DNA of 64,000 nt, from positions 62,001 to 126,000 of the forward strand of contig NZ_JAGHQX010000009.1 in the NCBI RefSeq assembly GCF_017744095.1, in the 5' to 3' direction. The translations under genes were made by a program, and so were the position numbers. Under the pieces are notes generated by a model that saw nothing but the letters and a program-made list of their open reading frames with translations, had not been told where the DNA came from and ran no database searches. Shown here piece by piece: positions 1 through 8,626 of this stretch (the first letter of the stretch is position 1; every line of letters begins with the position of its first letter). Source of the stretch: Shimia sp. R10_1. Lineage in GTDB: Bacteria > Pseudomonadota > Alphaproteobacteria > Rhodobacterales > Rhodobacteraceae.

Positions 1-661
1 GGCCAGCAGGAATGGTGGCAGCGCGTTGGGCCTGCGCCTCTTCCATGGTGATGCCCTGTTGCTGGGTCACGGCCGTGTCGAGGGACACCGCGCGGTCGGT
101 GGCGTGAATGCCGGGCAAAAGGTTGTTGATGGTCACCCCTGCGCCTGCCACCTGACGGGCTGTGCCAGCCACATAGCCGGTGAGCCCTGCGCGCGCAGCG
201 TTAGACAATCCCAGCACCGGGATCGGGGATTTCACGGAAACCGAAGTGATGTTGACCACGCGGCCCCAGCCACGTTCCATCATGCCCGGGACCAGCGCCT
301 TGATCAGCGCGATGGGGGCGAGCATGTTGGCATCGAGCGCGGAAATGAAATCGTCGCGGTTCCAATCTGTCCACATTCCGGGGGGCGGACCACCGGCGTT
401 GTTGACGAGGATATCTACACCCTCAGCGGCCTCAATCAGCTTCGCCTGCCCTTCCGGCGTGGTGACATCACAGGCGATGGCCTCGACCTGCACGCCGAAC
501 TCTTTGCGGATGGCTGCGGCGGAGGCTTCCAGCGCCTCAACGCCACGGGCATTCATGATGAGATCGACACCTTCAGCGGCGAGCGCGCGGGCGCAGCCCA
601 GCCCCAAACCCTTGGAAGACGCACAAACAAGCGCGCGTTTACCTTTGATTCCCAATTCCAT
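1..661 (-). CDS. SDR-family oxidoreductase-like protein with altered active site (3' end outside window)
   Basis: The first 220 codons are present; the C-terminus lies beyond base 1. Residues 10-22 carry a glycine-rich nucleotide-binding turn of the form ASSKGLG rather than the usual TGxxxGxG, and NNAG at 87-90 is the standard short-chain dehydrogenase motif. The catalytic serine region (NITS, ending at 140) is present. The expected YxxxK is replaced by Ser153-xxx-Arg157 in the stretch LSNAARAGL. That resembles a known subgroup of beta-ketoacyl-ACP-reductase-like SDRs lacking the normal catalytic residues, so the reaction cannot be named. The ATG at 659-661 fits the usual SDR N-terminus. It is transcribed away from the Hint gene. 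Fold certain, activity unknown. Confidence 0.85.
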   Translation of the reverse strand, partial: MELGIKGKRALVCASSKGLGLGCARALAAEGVDLIMNARGVEALEASAAAIRKEFGVQVEAIACDVTTPEGQAKLIEAAEGVDILVNNAGGPPPGMWTDWNRDDFISALDANMLAPIALIKALVPGMMERGWGRVVNITSVSVKSPIPVLGLSNAARAGLTGYVAGTARQVAGAGVTINNLLPGIHATDRAVSLDTAVTQQQGITMEEAQAQRAATIPAG

Positions 662-796
662 GCGATTCTCCCCTTTGTATTGCGGCTAAGAAATACCTAA
701 TTCCTTTGGGATGCCAGCAATATACCAATGCGCGGGCTTCTTGCTGCCACAATTGCGGTATAGGTTAGGCCTCCTAGGGCGCCCACTCGGAACCAA

Positions 797-1840
797 ATGA
801 GAAAGTTAGATATGTTTGCACAAGGTCAGGACACAGCGATGCCGTCACAGCGGCTGCCAGTGTATCTTGCGGAAGCATTCTCTGTAACGGATGGTGCAAA
901 CCTTGGGGATGCTCTATCTTTTGCAGAAGAACTGGTGCTGGATGACATCTACACGCTTGCAGGGTCCGCCAAAGTGCAGAGCCTGTCGTTGCGCACAGAT
1001 GCGGCAGGGCAGCATTTTGTGGCAAATACCCGTGGACTGGGCGCAAAAGATGCGCGGGTGTTTTTAGATTGTGTCGCAACATTCATGCCCCCAAGCGGTG
1101 ACACGATTGAGGTGCTGGTACTGGTAGAGGTGGATGACGCCGGAGGCGTTGTTCAGATATATGGGGCGGCGTTGGCGCCGCTGACCCCCAAAACCAACTA
1201 CGCGCTGGTTGGCGTTGATCGTGGCGTGGCAGAAACGCGGCTGGCGCAGCTGGCCTGTGTGAGTTTCACCAGCGGCACACATATCACGATGGCCACCGGT
1301 GAGCAGCGCAGGGTCGAAGATCTGAAAGTTGGGGATCGCGTCCTGACACGGGACGACGGCCCGCAGGAACTGCGCTGGATTGGCCATTCTGTTCAACGCG
1401 CCAGCGGGGAATTTGCGCCGATTGTGATTACCAAAGGCACGTTAAACAACGCCGACGATCTTCGGGTGAGCCCGGACCACCGGCTGTTTGTGTATCAACG
1501 TCATGACCATATTGGCGTGGGCCGCAGCGAGCTGCTTGTAAAGGCCCGCCATCTGGTGAACGGCGAAACCGTCTATGCGGCTGAGGGTGGTTTTGTCGAC
1601 TACTACCAGCTGATGTTTGACACTCATCAGATCATTTTTGCCGAAGGGATTTCGGCGGAAACCATGCAGATGGACACACGCACCCGTCCCGCTGTGCCCA
1701 AAGAGGTGACGGAACGCCTGCAACGGCAGGCCGCAAACAACAGCACGCGTGGGGCCCCCGCCGCGCATCTTGAAGTGCATGAAAGCCTGCTGGACCGCCC
1801 CGACGCGGTTGAGCTGTTGCGGCGCGCCTCCTCCAAGTGA
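797..1840 (+). CDS. Hint (hedgehog/intein-type) domain protein
   Basis: A 347-residue protein of the kind found in many copies in roseobacters. Residues 1-150 are an unrecognised N-terminal part. A Hint domain follows: SFTSGTHI at 156-163, then VEDLKVGDRVLT at about 173-184, RWIG at 193-196, and a C-terminal SPDHRLFV motif near 225. The residue that normally starts a Hint domain is Cys; here the aligned position is Ser156, with a Cys two residues upstream (Cys154). Ser can replace Cys in Hint chemistry, so autoprocessing is possible but not shown. No signal peptide is obvious. An alternative in-frame ATG lies at 812. It is followed by prfC after a 99-base gap. The biological role of this family is not known. 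Confidence 0.8.
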   Translation: MRKLDMFAQGQDTAMPSQRLPVYLAEAFSVTDGANLGDALSFAEELVLDDIYTLAGSAKVQSLSLRTDAAGQHFVANTRGLGAKDARVFLDCVATFMPPSGDTIEVLVLVEVDDAGGVVQIYGAALAPLTPKTNYALVGVDRGVAETRLAQLACVSFTSGTHITMATGEQRRVEDLKVGDRVLTRDDGPQELRWIGHSVQRASGEFAPIVITKGTLNNADDLRVSPDHRLFVYQRHDHIGVGRSELLVKARHLVNGETVYAAEGGFVDYYQLMFDTHQIIFAEGISAETMQMDTRTRPAVPKEVTERLQRQAANNSTRGAPAAHLEVHESLLDRPDAVELLRRASSK

Positions 1841-1939
1841 ATTCCAATTGATTTAACGGGATGATTTGACGGGGCACTGTCGCGCCCTGCTCTCTGCTTT
1901 TCCTTGCGAAAAGGCGCGCGCGCGCCTATACGCGCGACC

Positions 1940-3547
1940 ATGTTGGACACGAGCACAAACCGCCCCGAATTGCCGCCTGAGATTGCGCGCCGCCGTACGT
2001 TTGCGATCATTTCGCACCCGGACGCCGGGAAAACCACGCTGACGGAGAAGTTCCTGCTGTATGGTGGTGCGATCCAGATGGCGGGCCAGGTGCGTGCCAA
2101 GGGCGAGGCGCGGCGGACACGCTCTGACTTTATGCAGATGGAGAAAGACCGCGGGATTTCCGTATCGGCCTCTGCGATGTCGTTTGATTTTGGCAACTTC
2201 CGTTTCAACTTGGTGGACACACCGGGCCACAGCGACTTCTCTGAAGACACCTATCGCACGCTGACCGCCGTGGATGCGGCGGTGATGGTGATTGACGGCG
2301 CCAAAGGTGTGGAAAGCCAGACACAGAAGCTGTTTGAGGTCTGCCGTCTGCGCGACCTGCCGATCCTGACCTTCTGTAACAAGATGGACCGCGAGAGTCG
2401 CGATACCTTTGATATCATTGACGAGATTCAGGAAAACCTCGCGATTGACGTGACACCAGCAAGCTGGCCGATTGGCATGGGGCGCGAGTTCCTCGGCTGC
2501 TATGACATGCTGAACGATCGGCTGGAGCTGATGGACCGCGCGGATCGGAATGTGGTCGCCGAGACCATCCAGATTGATGGGCTGGACGATCCGAAACTGG
2601 CCGACCACGTGCCTGCGCATCTGCTGGAGAAGCTGCAGGAAGAGGTTGAGATGGCCAAAGAGCTGCTGCCGCAGCTGGATCCGCAGGCGGTGCTGGAAGG
2701 GCATATGACGCCGATCTGGTTTGGCTCTGCGATCAACTCCTTTGGGGTGAAAGAGCTTATGGATGGCATTGGCTCTTACGGGCCGGAGCCGCAGGTGCAG
2801 ACCGCGCAGCCGCGTGAAATTGCACCCGAGGAGAAGAAGGTCGCGGGCTTTGTGTTCAAGGTTCAGGCCAATATGGACCCCAAACACCGCGACCGTGTGG
2901 CCTTTGTGAGGATGGCGTCAGGCCACTTTAAGCGCGGCATGAAGCTGACCCATGTGCGCACCAAAAAGCCGATGGCGATTTCCAACCCTGTGCTGTTTCT
3001 GGCGTCTGACCGAGAGCTCGCAGACGAAGCCTGGGCGGGTGATATCATCGGTATCCCCAACCACGGACAACTGAGGATTGGCGACACGCTGACCGAGGGC
3101 GAGGCGCTGCGGGTTTCTGGCATTCCGAGCTTTGCGCCAGAATTGTTGCAGGGCATTCGCGCAGGCGATCCGCTGAAGGCGAAACACCTTGAAAAAGCGC
3201 TGATGCAATTTGCCGAAGAAGGCGCGGCGAAAGTGTTCAAACCGATGATCGGTTCCGGCTTTATTGTGGGGGTTGTTGGGCAGCTGCAGTTTGAAGTGCT
3301 CGCCAGCCGGATCGAGATGGAATACGGCCTGCCCGTGCGCTTTGAACAGAGCCAGTTCACCTCTGCCCGCTGGGTGAATGGCGAACGGCAAGCCGTTGAA
3401 AAATTTGCGGATATGAACAAACAGCACATCAGCTACGACCATGATGGCGATGTGGTGTTCTTGACGCGTCTGCAGTGGGACATCGACCGCGTTGCACGCG
3501 ATTATCCTGATGTGACACTGACGGCCACCAAAGAAATGATGGTCTGA
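1940..3547 (+). CDS. prfC: Peptide chain release factor 3
   Basis: A 535-residue translational GTPase that removes release factors RF1/RF2 from the ribosome after termination. The G1 P-loop HPDAGKTT is at residues 26-33, G3 appears as DTPGHSDF, and G4 as NKMD. The sequence is collinear with bacterial RF3 throughout (TRSDFMQMEKDRGISVS switch region, C-terminal GQLQFEVL). I placed the start at the ATG at 1940 because the 12 codons upstream (from 1904) have no similarity to RF3 N-termini. It appears to be a single-gene unit between the Hint gene and an unrecognised gene starting 48 bases downstream. Length is normal for the family. Confidence 0.95.
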   Translation: MLDTSTNRPELPPEIARRRTFAIISHPDAGKTTLTEKFLLYGGAIQMAGQVRAKGEARRTRSDFMQMEKDRGISVSASAMSFDFGNFRFNLVDTPGHSDFSEDTYRTLTAVDAAVMVIDGAKGVESQTQKLFEVCRLRDLPILTFCNKMDRESRDTFDIIDEIQENLAIDVTPASWPIGMGREFLGCYDMLNDRLELMDRADRNVVAETIQIDGLDDPKLADHVPAHLLEKLQEEVEMAKELLPQLDPQAVLEGHMTPIWFGSAINSFGVKELMDGIGSYGPEPQVQTAQPREIAPEEKKVAGFVFKVQANMDPKHRDRVAFVRMASGHFKRGMKLTHVRTKKPMAISNPVLFLASDRELADEAWAGDIIGIPNHGQLRIGDTLTEGEALRVSGIPSFAPELLQGIRAGDPLKAKHLEKALMQFAEEGAAKVFKPMIGSGFIVGVVGQLQFEVLASRIEMEYGLPVRFEQSQFTSARWVNGERQAVEKFADMNKQHISYDHDGDVVFLTRLQWDIDRVARDYPDVTLTATKEMMV

Positions 3548-3595
3548 CACAGTCTGCGATTGCACGGGGGATTGCCCTCGTGCAAACATCGCGCC

Positions 3596-4351
3596 ATGAC
3601 CGACGACACCCTCACCTACCCGGGCGGCTTCGCCTATATGATGGAGCGCTATGAGGGGCGTCGCGATCCCTTTGATTTTGGCCCCGAAGACCTGCCGCCG
3701 CTGGATGTGGATCTGGCGGCGTTGAAGGCAACAATTGTGCCGGAAAGCGCCACGCAAAAACAGCCGGATGACCCAAACACCAGTTGGGCGCGCAAGCGTC
3801 GCCAGATTGCGGAAGAGTTTGTCGGCAAAAGCGCGTTGGCTTTTCTGAATGCGCAGCTGATTTCCAACCTGCGCAAACGTGAACACCCGCCGCAGTCTGC
3901 CGCTTTGTTTCACAGGATTTGGGCCGAAGAACACGCGCACCTCATCGCAGAGTTGAACCTGCGCTGGTTGGTGAGCTCGGCACAGACATTCGCCGACCAT
4001 GGGGACACCGCCGCACAGCGGGAGGTTGGGCAGGCTTTGAAGATGCTGTTTGGCATGATGAAACTCTATGAGTTTGAGCGCAGTTTCAGTGGGTTGCCTC
4101 CGCAAAAGGAACATAGCTTCGGCAAACGGATAAGAACCCGGCTGCCGCTGGATATGGAGCCGTTTTCACTGATTCACGGGGGGCTGGACATCAACTTGAT
4201 TGCACCCGTCTGGGACATGGCCAAGCGAGATACCGTGATTGCCCCGCTGGCGGAACATTTGCTGTCGGAACTGATTGCGGAGCCGGGTGGCGTGTTTCGC
4301 AGGCTCGCGCAAATGCGCGCCAAACGCATGCGGCAAAAGGCTGATAAATGA
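3596..4351 (+). CDS. Conserved hypothetical protein, partner of downstream glycosyltransferase
   Basis: A 251-residue protein that I do not recognise. It has no signal peptide or membrane segment, and is rich in charged and aromatic residues with a mainly helical look; a lysine/arginine-rich C-terminus ends in RMRQKADK. Its stop overlaps the start of the glycosyltransferase gene (ATGA at 4348-4351), which indicates translational coupling, so it probably works with that enzyme in cell-surface polysaccharide or glycan modification. The ATG at 3596 was chosen because the upstream in-frame ATG at 3560 adds 12 residues of no evident value. Function is inferred only from context. Confidence 0.75.
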   Translation: MTDDTLTYPGGFAYMMERYEGRRDPFDFGPEDLPPLDVDLAALKATIVPESATQKQPDDPNTSWARKRRQIAEEFVGKSALAFLNAQLISNLRKREHPPQSAALFHRIWAEEHAHLIAELNLRWLVSSAQTFADHGDTAAQREVGQALKMLFGMMKLYEFERSFSGLPPQKEHSFGKRIRTRLPLDMEPFSLIHGGLDINLIAPVWDMAKRDTVIAPLAEHLLSELIAEPGGVFRRLAQMRAKRMRQKADK

Positions 4352-5298
4352 CAGGACAACAAACAAGCTGGGGCGTGGTTGCGACCGTCAAAGCCCCTGC
4401 GAAAGATATCTTGAATTTTGTTGCCCATCACTTGGAAATGGGTGCCCAGCATATCTGGATCTATCTGGACGCGCCCAATCCGGAGGCCAAAGCGCTGCTC
4501 AAAGCGCACCCAAAGGTGACCCCGGTGAGCACGGGGGAGAACTATTGGCTGAAGGCGCGCGGAAAACGCCCGCCGATGCATCAGAACAGACAAGCCTACA
4601 ACGCGCGTCACGCCTATCACCGAGCGCGGAATTTGGACTGGTTGCTGCATTGCGATGTGGATGAGTTTTTGTGGCCAGACCGTTCCATTGCAGCGCAACT
4701 TGCGGCCTTACCCACTGACTGTCTGGTGGCGCGTGTGCGGCCTGCTGAGGCGCTGGCCCCGCTCGAAGACGGGACGGAGCCACGGCTGTATAAACGCTTC
4801 ATTGCGAGCAAAGACGACCGTACGCGGCTTGTGGCCGAAATCTATCCGACGTTTGCGCCCTATCTGAAAGGCGGGTTTGTGAGTCATGTGGCAGGCAAGA
4901 TCTTCATGCGCACCAAACAGGATGACATGACGATCAAAATTCACAACGTGATCCAGAACGGAAACCGCAATCCGGGTCAGGTAGAACTGACGGACACAAC
5001 GCTGCTACACATGCACACCAAAGGGTGGGCGCATTGGGAAAAGAGCTTCGCTTACCGCCATCGCAAAGGCTCTTACCGTGATGAGCTTGGCGCGGCGACA
5101 CCAGAAGAGGAAGGCGGACTTAATCTGCACAAGCTCTTTGCCCATCTTGCGGAGGAGCCAGACGGATTGCGCCAGTTTTATGAAGAAGCCTGTCTGGCAA
5201 CGCCTGAATTGATTGCCCGATTGCAGGCGCACGACCTGCTGCAAGACTGCGCATTGCATTTGGATGCGACACGGCAGAAACACTTCCCTGAGTTTTAG
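4348..5298 (+). CDS. Glycosyltransferase family 2-type protein
   Basis: A 316-residue cytoplasmic enzyme of the Glyco_tranf_2_4 type. The N-terminus (VVATVKAPAKDILNFVAHHL) matches the pattern in which a short strand is followed by a helix contacting the nucleotide sugar, and HCDVDEFLWP at about 109-118 is the metal-binding DxD-type motif. A later TLLHMHTKGWAHWEKSF segment is typical of the same family. The acceptor and donor sugars cannot be told from sequence. The start ATG overlaps the stop of the preceding hypothetical gene by four bases, so the two are translationally coupled. It is followed by 177 bases before the helicase. Confidence 0.8.
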   Translation: MTGQQTSWGVVATVKAPAKDILNFVAHHLEMGAQHIWIYLDAPNPEAKALLKAHPKVTPVSTGENYWLKARGKRPPMHQNRQAYNARHAYHRARNLDWLLHCDVDEFLWPDRSIAAQLAALPTDCLVARVRPAEALAPLEDGTEPRLYKRFIASKDDRTRLVAEIYPTFAPYLKGGFVSHVAGKIFMRTKQDDMTIKIHNVIQNGNRNPGQVELTDTTLLHMHTKGWAHWEKSFAYRHRKGSYRDELGAATPEEEGGLNLHKLFAHLAEEPDGLRQFYEEACLATPELIARLQAHDLLQDCALHLDATRQKHFPEF

Positions 5299-5348
5299 GC
5301 TAAATGTTTCCTAAATCACGCCAAAATGATGAGACGCTGCTGGTTTCG

Positions 5349-5377
5349 TTGACCTAGAGCCTTTCGTGGGTTAGAAC
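5349..5377 (+). promoter_or_regulatory. Candidate sigma-70 promoter for the DEAD-box helicase
   Basis: TTGACC (5349-5354) and TAGAAC (5372-5377) are separated by 17 bases. The position predicts a 5' leader of about 90 bases before the helicase ATG at 5476, containing a direct repeat of ATACGGGCC. Inferred by eye only. Confidence 0.4.
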
Positions 5378-5475
5378 GCCCGCCATGGATCGATATCGCC
5401 ATGTGTTGCGGGGCCATACGGGCCTGATCCAAAAGCCGATACGGGCCAAGATGTGTCCGTAAACCACGGATACAA

Positions 5476-6873
5476 ATGACAAAATTTTCTGACCTGAACC
5501 TCAACCCGAAGGTGCTGAAAGCGATCAGCGAAGCGGGATATGAAACGCCAACCCCCATTCAGGAGGGTGCGATTCCATCCGCACTTGAAGGGCGAGATGT
5601 TCTTGGCATTGCGCAAACCGGCACCGGGAAAACCGCGAGCTTCACTCTGCCGATGCTCTCCTTGCTGGCGCGTGGACGTGCGCGCGCACGGATGCCGCGC
5701 AGTCTGGTGCTGTGCCCCACACGGGAATTGGCCGCACAGGTTGCCGAGAACTTTGACACCTATTCCAAATACCTGAAGCTGACCAAAGCGCTGCTGATTG
5801 GCGGGGTGAGCTTTAAGGAGCAAGAGGCGATCATCGACAAAGGTGTCGATGTTCTGATCGCCACACCGGGCCGCCTGCTTGACCATTTTGAGCGCGGCAA
5901 GCTGATCCTGTCTGACGTGAAAGTCATGGTGGTGGACGAAGCGGACCGTATGCTCGACATGGGCTTTATCCCGGATATTGAGCGCATCTTTGGCCTGACC
6001 CCCTTCACCCGTCAGACGCTGTTTTTCTCTGCCACGATGGCGCCGGAAATCGAGCGGATCACCAACACCTTCCTCTCCAACCCGGAGCGTGTGGAAGTGG
6101 CCCGTCAGGCGACTGCGAGCGAGACGATTGAGCAAGGCGTTGTGATGTTCAAAGCCTCGCGCAAAGATCGCGAAGGCAGCGAGAAGCGTAAAGTACTGCG
6201 CGCGCTGATTGATGGCGAAGGCGACAAATGCAGCAATGCGATCATCTTCTGCAACCGTAAGACGGATGTGGATATCTGTGCAAAATCGCTGAAGAAATAC
6301 GGCTATGACGCGGCGCCGATCCACGGCGACCTGGATCAATCCCAGCGCACCAAAACGCTGGAAGCGTTCCGCGGCGGCGAGCTGCGCATTCTGGTGGCCT
6401 CTGATGTGGCGGCGCGTGGTCTCGACGTTCCCAGCGTGAGCCATGTGTTTAACTTTGATGTGCCAGGTCATGCTGAGGACTACGTGCACCGGATTGGCCG
6501 CACAGGCCGTGCGGGACGTGAAGGCAAGGCCTTCACAATCTGTAATCCACGGGACGAGAAAGCCTTTGAAGCGGTGGAAGCGCTGATCCAAAAAGAGATC
6601 CCTCGCGTCGAGAACCCGGTCAAAATTGAGCCACGCAAACCGCGCAAGCCCAAAGCGGATGCGGCCAAGGTTGAGGAAAAGCCAGCGGTGGTTGAGGCAC
6701 TCGACATGCCAGCGCAGGACGAACCACGTGGTCGCAACAACCGTGGCCGTGGACGTGGCCGCTATGACCGGCGCGACGACAACAACCGCGTGGTGGGCAT
6801 GGGCGACCATCTACCTAGCTTCATTGCGCTGAGCTTTGATGAGCGGCGCGAAGCAGAAAACGCTGCGGTCTAA
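5476..6873 (+). CDS. ATP-dependent DEAD-box RNA helicase (RhlE-like)
   Basis: A 465-residue RNA helicase, probably acting in ribosome assembly or mRNA turnover. All motifs are present in order: Q motif PTPIQ (about 27-31), motif I AQTGTGKT, motif II VVDEADRMLDMGF, motif III SAT, motif V ARGLDVPSV and motif VI HRIGRTGRAGR. The C-terminal tail from about 380 is charged and lysine-rich, ending with an RG-rich patch (PRGRNNRGRGRGRYDRR) that typically binds RNA. The basic tail fits the RhlE branch, but RhlE and CsdA-like assignments cannot be separated with certainty here. It faces ribonuclease J tail-to-tail across a terminator hairpin. Confidence 0.93.
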   Translation: MTKFSDLNLNPKVLKAISEAGYETPTPIQEGAIPSALEGRDVLGIAQTGTGKTASFTLPMLSLLARGRARARMPRSLVLCPTRELAAQVAENFDTYSKYLKLTKALLIGGVSFKEQEAIIDKGVDVLIATPGRLLDHFERGKLILSDVKVMVVDEADRMLDMGFIPDIERIFGLTPFTRQTLFFSATMAPEIERITNTFLSNPERVEVARQATASETIEQGVVMFKASRKDREGSEKRKVLRALIDGEGDKCSNAIIFCNRKTDVDICAKSLKKYGYDAAPIHGDLDQSQRTKTLEAFRGGELRILVASDVAARGLDVPSVSHVFNFDVPGHAEDYVHRIGRTGRAGREGKAFTICNPRDEKAFEAVEALIQKEIPRVENPVKIEPRKPRKPKADAAKVEEKPAVVEALDMPAQDEPRGRNNRGRGRGRYDRRDDNNRVVGMGDHLPSFIALSFDERREAENAAV

Positions 6874-6906
6874 CGTAGAACTTATTGAAAGACCACTGAA
6901 ACGACA

Positions 6907-6934
6907 AAGGGCCCCGCCGGGGCCCTTCTTTGTT
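6907..6934. terminator. Intrinsic terminator between convergent helicase and ribonuclease J genes
   Basis: A 9-bp perfect stem AAGGGCCCC / GGGGCCCTT (6907-6915 with 6919-6927), three-base loop, followed by CTTTGTT on the plus strand. It lies 34 bases after the helicase stop. The minus-strand reading also has a short T-rich tail, so it may serve both genes. Confidence 0.8.
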
Positions 6935-6961
6935 GCGTGTGGTTGTGACCGTCAGCTCAGG

Positions 6962-8626
6962 TCAGCTTAGGCGGCTGACAATCACAGTGACTTCGGGCTT
7001 TTTGCCAATCTCATCACGTGCGGCGTTACGCACGATGCGGCGAATGTCGCCTTCGAGTTTGTCATCATCGGACAGCGTCTTCTCTTTGGCACGGCCCAGG
7101 AACTGGGTCACATCTTCTTCGAGCACATCAACCAGTGGCGCTTGGGACCGGCCCATTTCGGGAAGGCCCATGACTTCGCACCAGGCTTCGCCCAGAGGCT
7201 CGTCATCTTCGTCAAGCAGCACGGTGACGATCACATGGCCATTGAGCGCCATACGGATACGATCGCGCACAATGCCGTCAAGCGCGCCGATCTGAGCGCT
7301 GCCGTCGAGATAAGTGCGGCCGGTTTCCACATAACCCGCGATCGACGGCTGGTCGCCAGAGAGGTCCAACATGGTGCCGTTTACCGCCACGATTGAGGCC
7401 CGTCCGCCTTCGTTGGCAAGCTTGGCATGTTCGCGCAGGTGACGGTGTTCACCGTGGTTGGGGATCACCATCGTTGGATTCACGATGTCATGCAGGCGTT
7501 TGAGGTCCGGGCGGTTGGCGTGACCGGAGACGTGGTATTTGCCAGAGCTGTCATCGACCACATCCACACCCATTTCGGAGAATTGGTTGATAATGCGGAT
7601 CACGCCTTTTTCGTTGCCCGGAATGGTTTTGGAGCTGAAGAGGAACAGATCGCCCTCTTTCAGCTTGATGCCATTGTATTTGCCACGGGCCAATTGCGCG
7701 CTCGCAGCGCGGCGTTCGCCTTGGGAGCCGGTGACCAACAGCATCAGGTTTTCACGCGGAATGCTGGCGGCGTCTTCGGGGCTGACCACTTTGGGGAAGT
7801 CAGCCAAAACGCCGGTTTGAATGGCGGCTTCGATCATGCGGCGCATGGCACGGCCCATCAGGCAAATCGAGCGCCCCGCCCGTTCGCCGGCCTCTGCCAG
7901 CGTTTTCACACGAGCCACGTTGGAGGCAAAGGTGGTGGCGACCACCATGTTGGGCGCCTTGGCAACCAGACCTTCGATTTCCGGCCCGACGGAGGCTTCT
8001 GAACGGCCTTCATGGGGGGAGAAAACATTGGTGCTGTCACAGATCAGCGCTTTGACGCCATCTTTGGACACTTCCGCCCAGAGCGCTGGATCAAAGGGTT
8101 CGCCCACCAGCGGGGTTTCATCGAGTTTGAAGTCACCAGAGTGAATGACACGGCCTGCGGGCGTGTCGATCACCAAGGCAGCGCTTTCCGGGATCGAGTG
8201 ACTGACGGGCAGGAAGCCCACTTTGAAAGGGCCTGCCTGCGTGACCTCGGGCCAAGCAGAGACGGTGCGCACCATCTCTTCGGGCTGGCCGCGATCCGAC
8301 ATTTTGTGACGCGCCAGGTTCGCGGTGAAGGCACGGGCATAGACCGGCACGCCAAGGCGCTCCCAATAGTGGCCAACTGCGCCGATGTGGTCTTCGTGTC
8401 CGTGAGTGATGAAGACCGCCTCAAGACGGTTTTTGTTTTCCTCAAGCCAGCGGATGTCGGCGAAGATCAGATCCACGCCGGGGCTGGTTTCCATGTCGGA
8501 AAACGCCACGCCAATATCCACCAGAATAAGTCGTTCGTTGTCTGCTGGCCCGTAGCCATAGACATAGGCATTCATGCCAATTTCGCCGGATCCGCCCAAC
8601 GGCAGATAAATCAAGCGGTCGCTCAT
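6962..8626 (-). CDS. rnj: Ribonuclease J
   Basis: A 554-residue metallo-beta-lactamase/beta-CASP nuclease that processes and degrades RNA (5' exo- and endonuclease). The N-terminal GGSGEIGMN segment and the zinc-binding HGHEDH motif (His75, His77, Asp79, His80) are intact; a second zinc-ligand region SHSIPES and a beta-CASP GSQGE segment follow. The C-terminal domain is the usual RNase J tail. The ATG overlaps the stop of coaX by four bases (ATGA), so coaX and rnj are co-translated. The nuoN-birA-coaX-rnj order is common in alphaproteobacteria. Confidence 0.95.
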   Translation of the reverse strand: MSDRLIYLPLGGSGEIGMNAYVYGYGPADNERLILVDIGVAFSDMETSPGVDLIFADIRWLEENKNRLEAVFITHGHEDHIGAVGHYWERLGVPVYARAFTANLARHKMSDRGQPEEMVRTVSAWPEVTQAGPFKVGFLPVSHSIPESAALVIDTPAGRVIHSGDFKLDETPLVGEPFDPALWAEVSKDGVKALICDSTNVFSPHEGRSEASVGPEIEGLVAKAPNMVVATTFASNVARVKTLAEAGERAGRSICLMGRAMRRMIEAAIQTGVLADFPKVVSPEDAASIPRENLMLLVTGSQGERRAASAQLARGKYNGIKLKEGDLFLFSSKTIPGNEKGVIRIINQFSEMGVDVVDDSSGKYHVSGHANRPDLKRLHDIVNPTMVIPNHGEHRHLREHAKLANEGGRASIVAVNGTMLDLSGDQPSIAGYVETGRTYLDGSAQIGALDGIVRDRIRMALNGHVIVTVLLDEDDEPLGEAWCEVMGLPEMGRSQAPLVDVLEEDVTQFLGRAKEKTLSDDDKLEGDIRRIVRNAARDEIGKKPEVTVIVSRLS

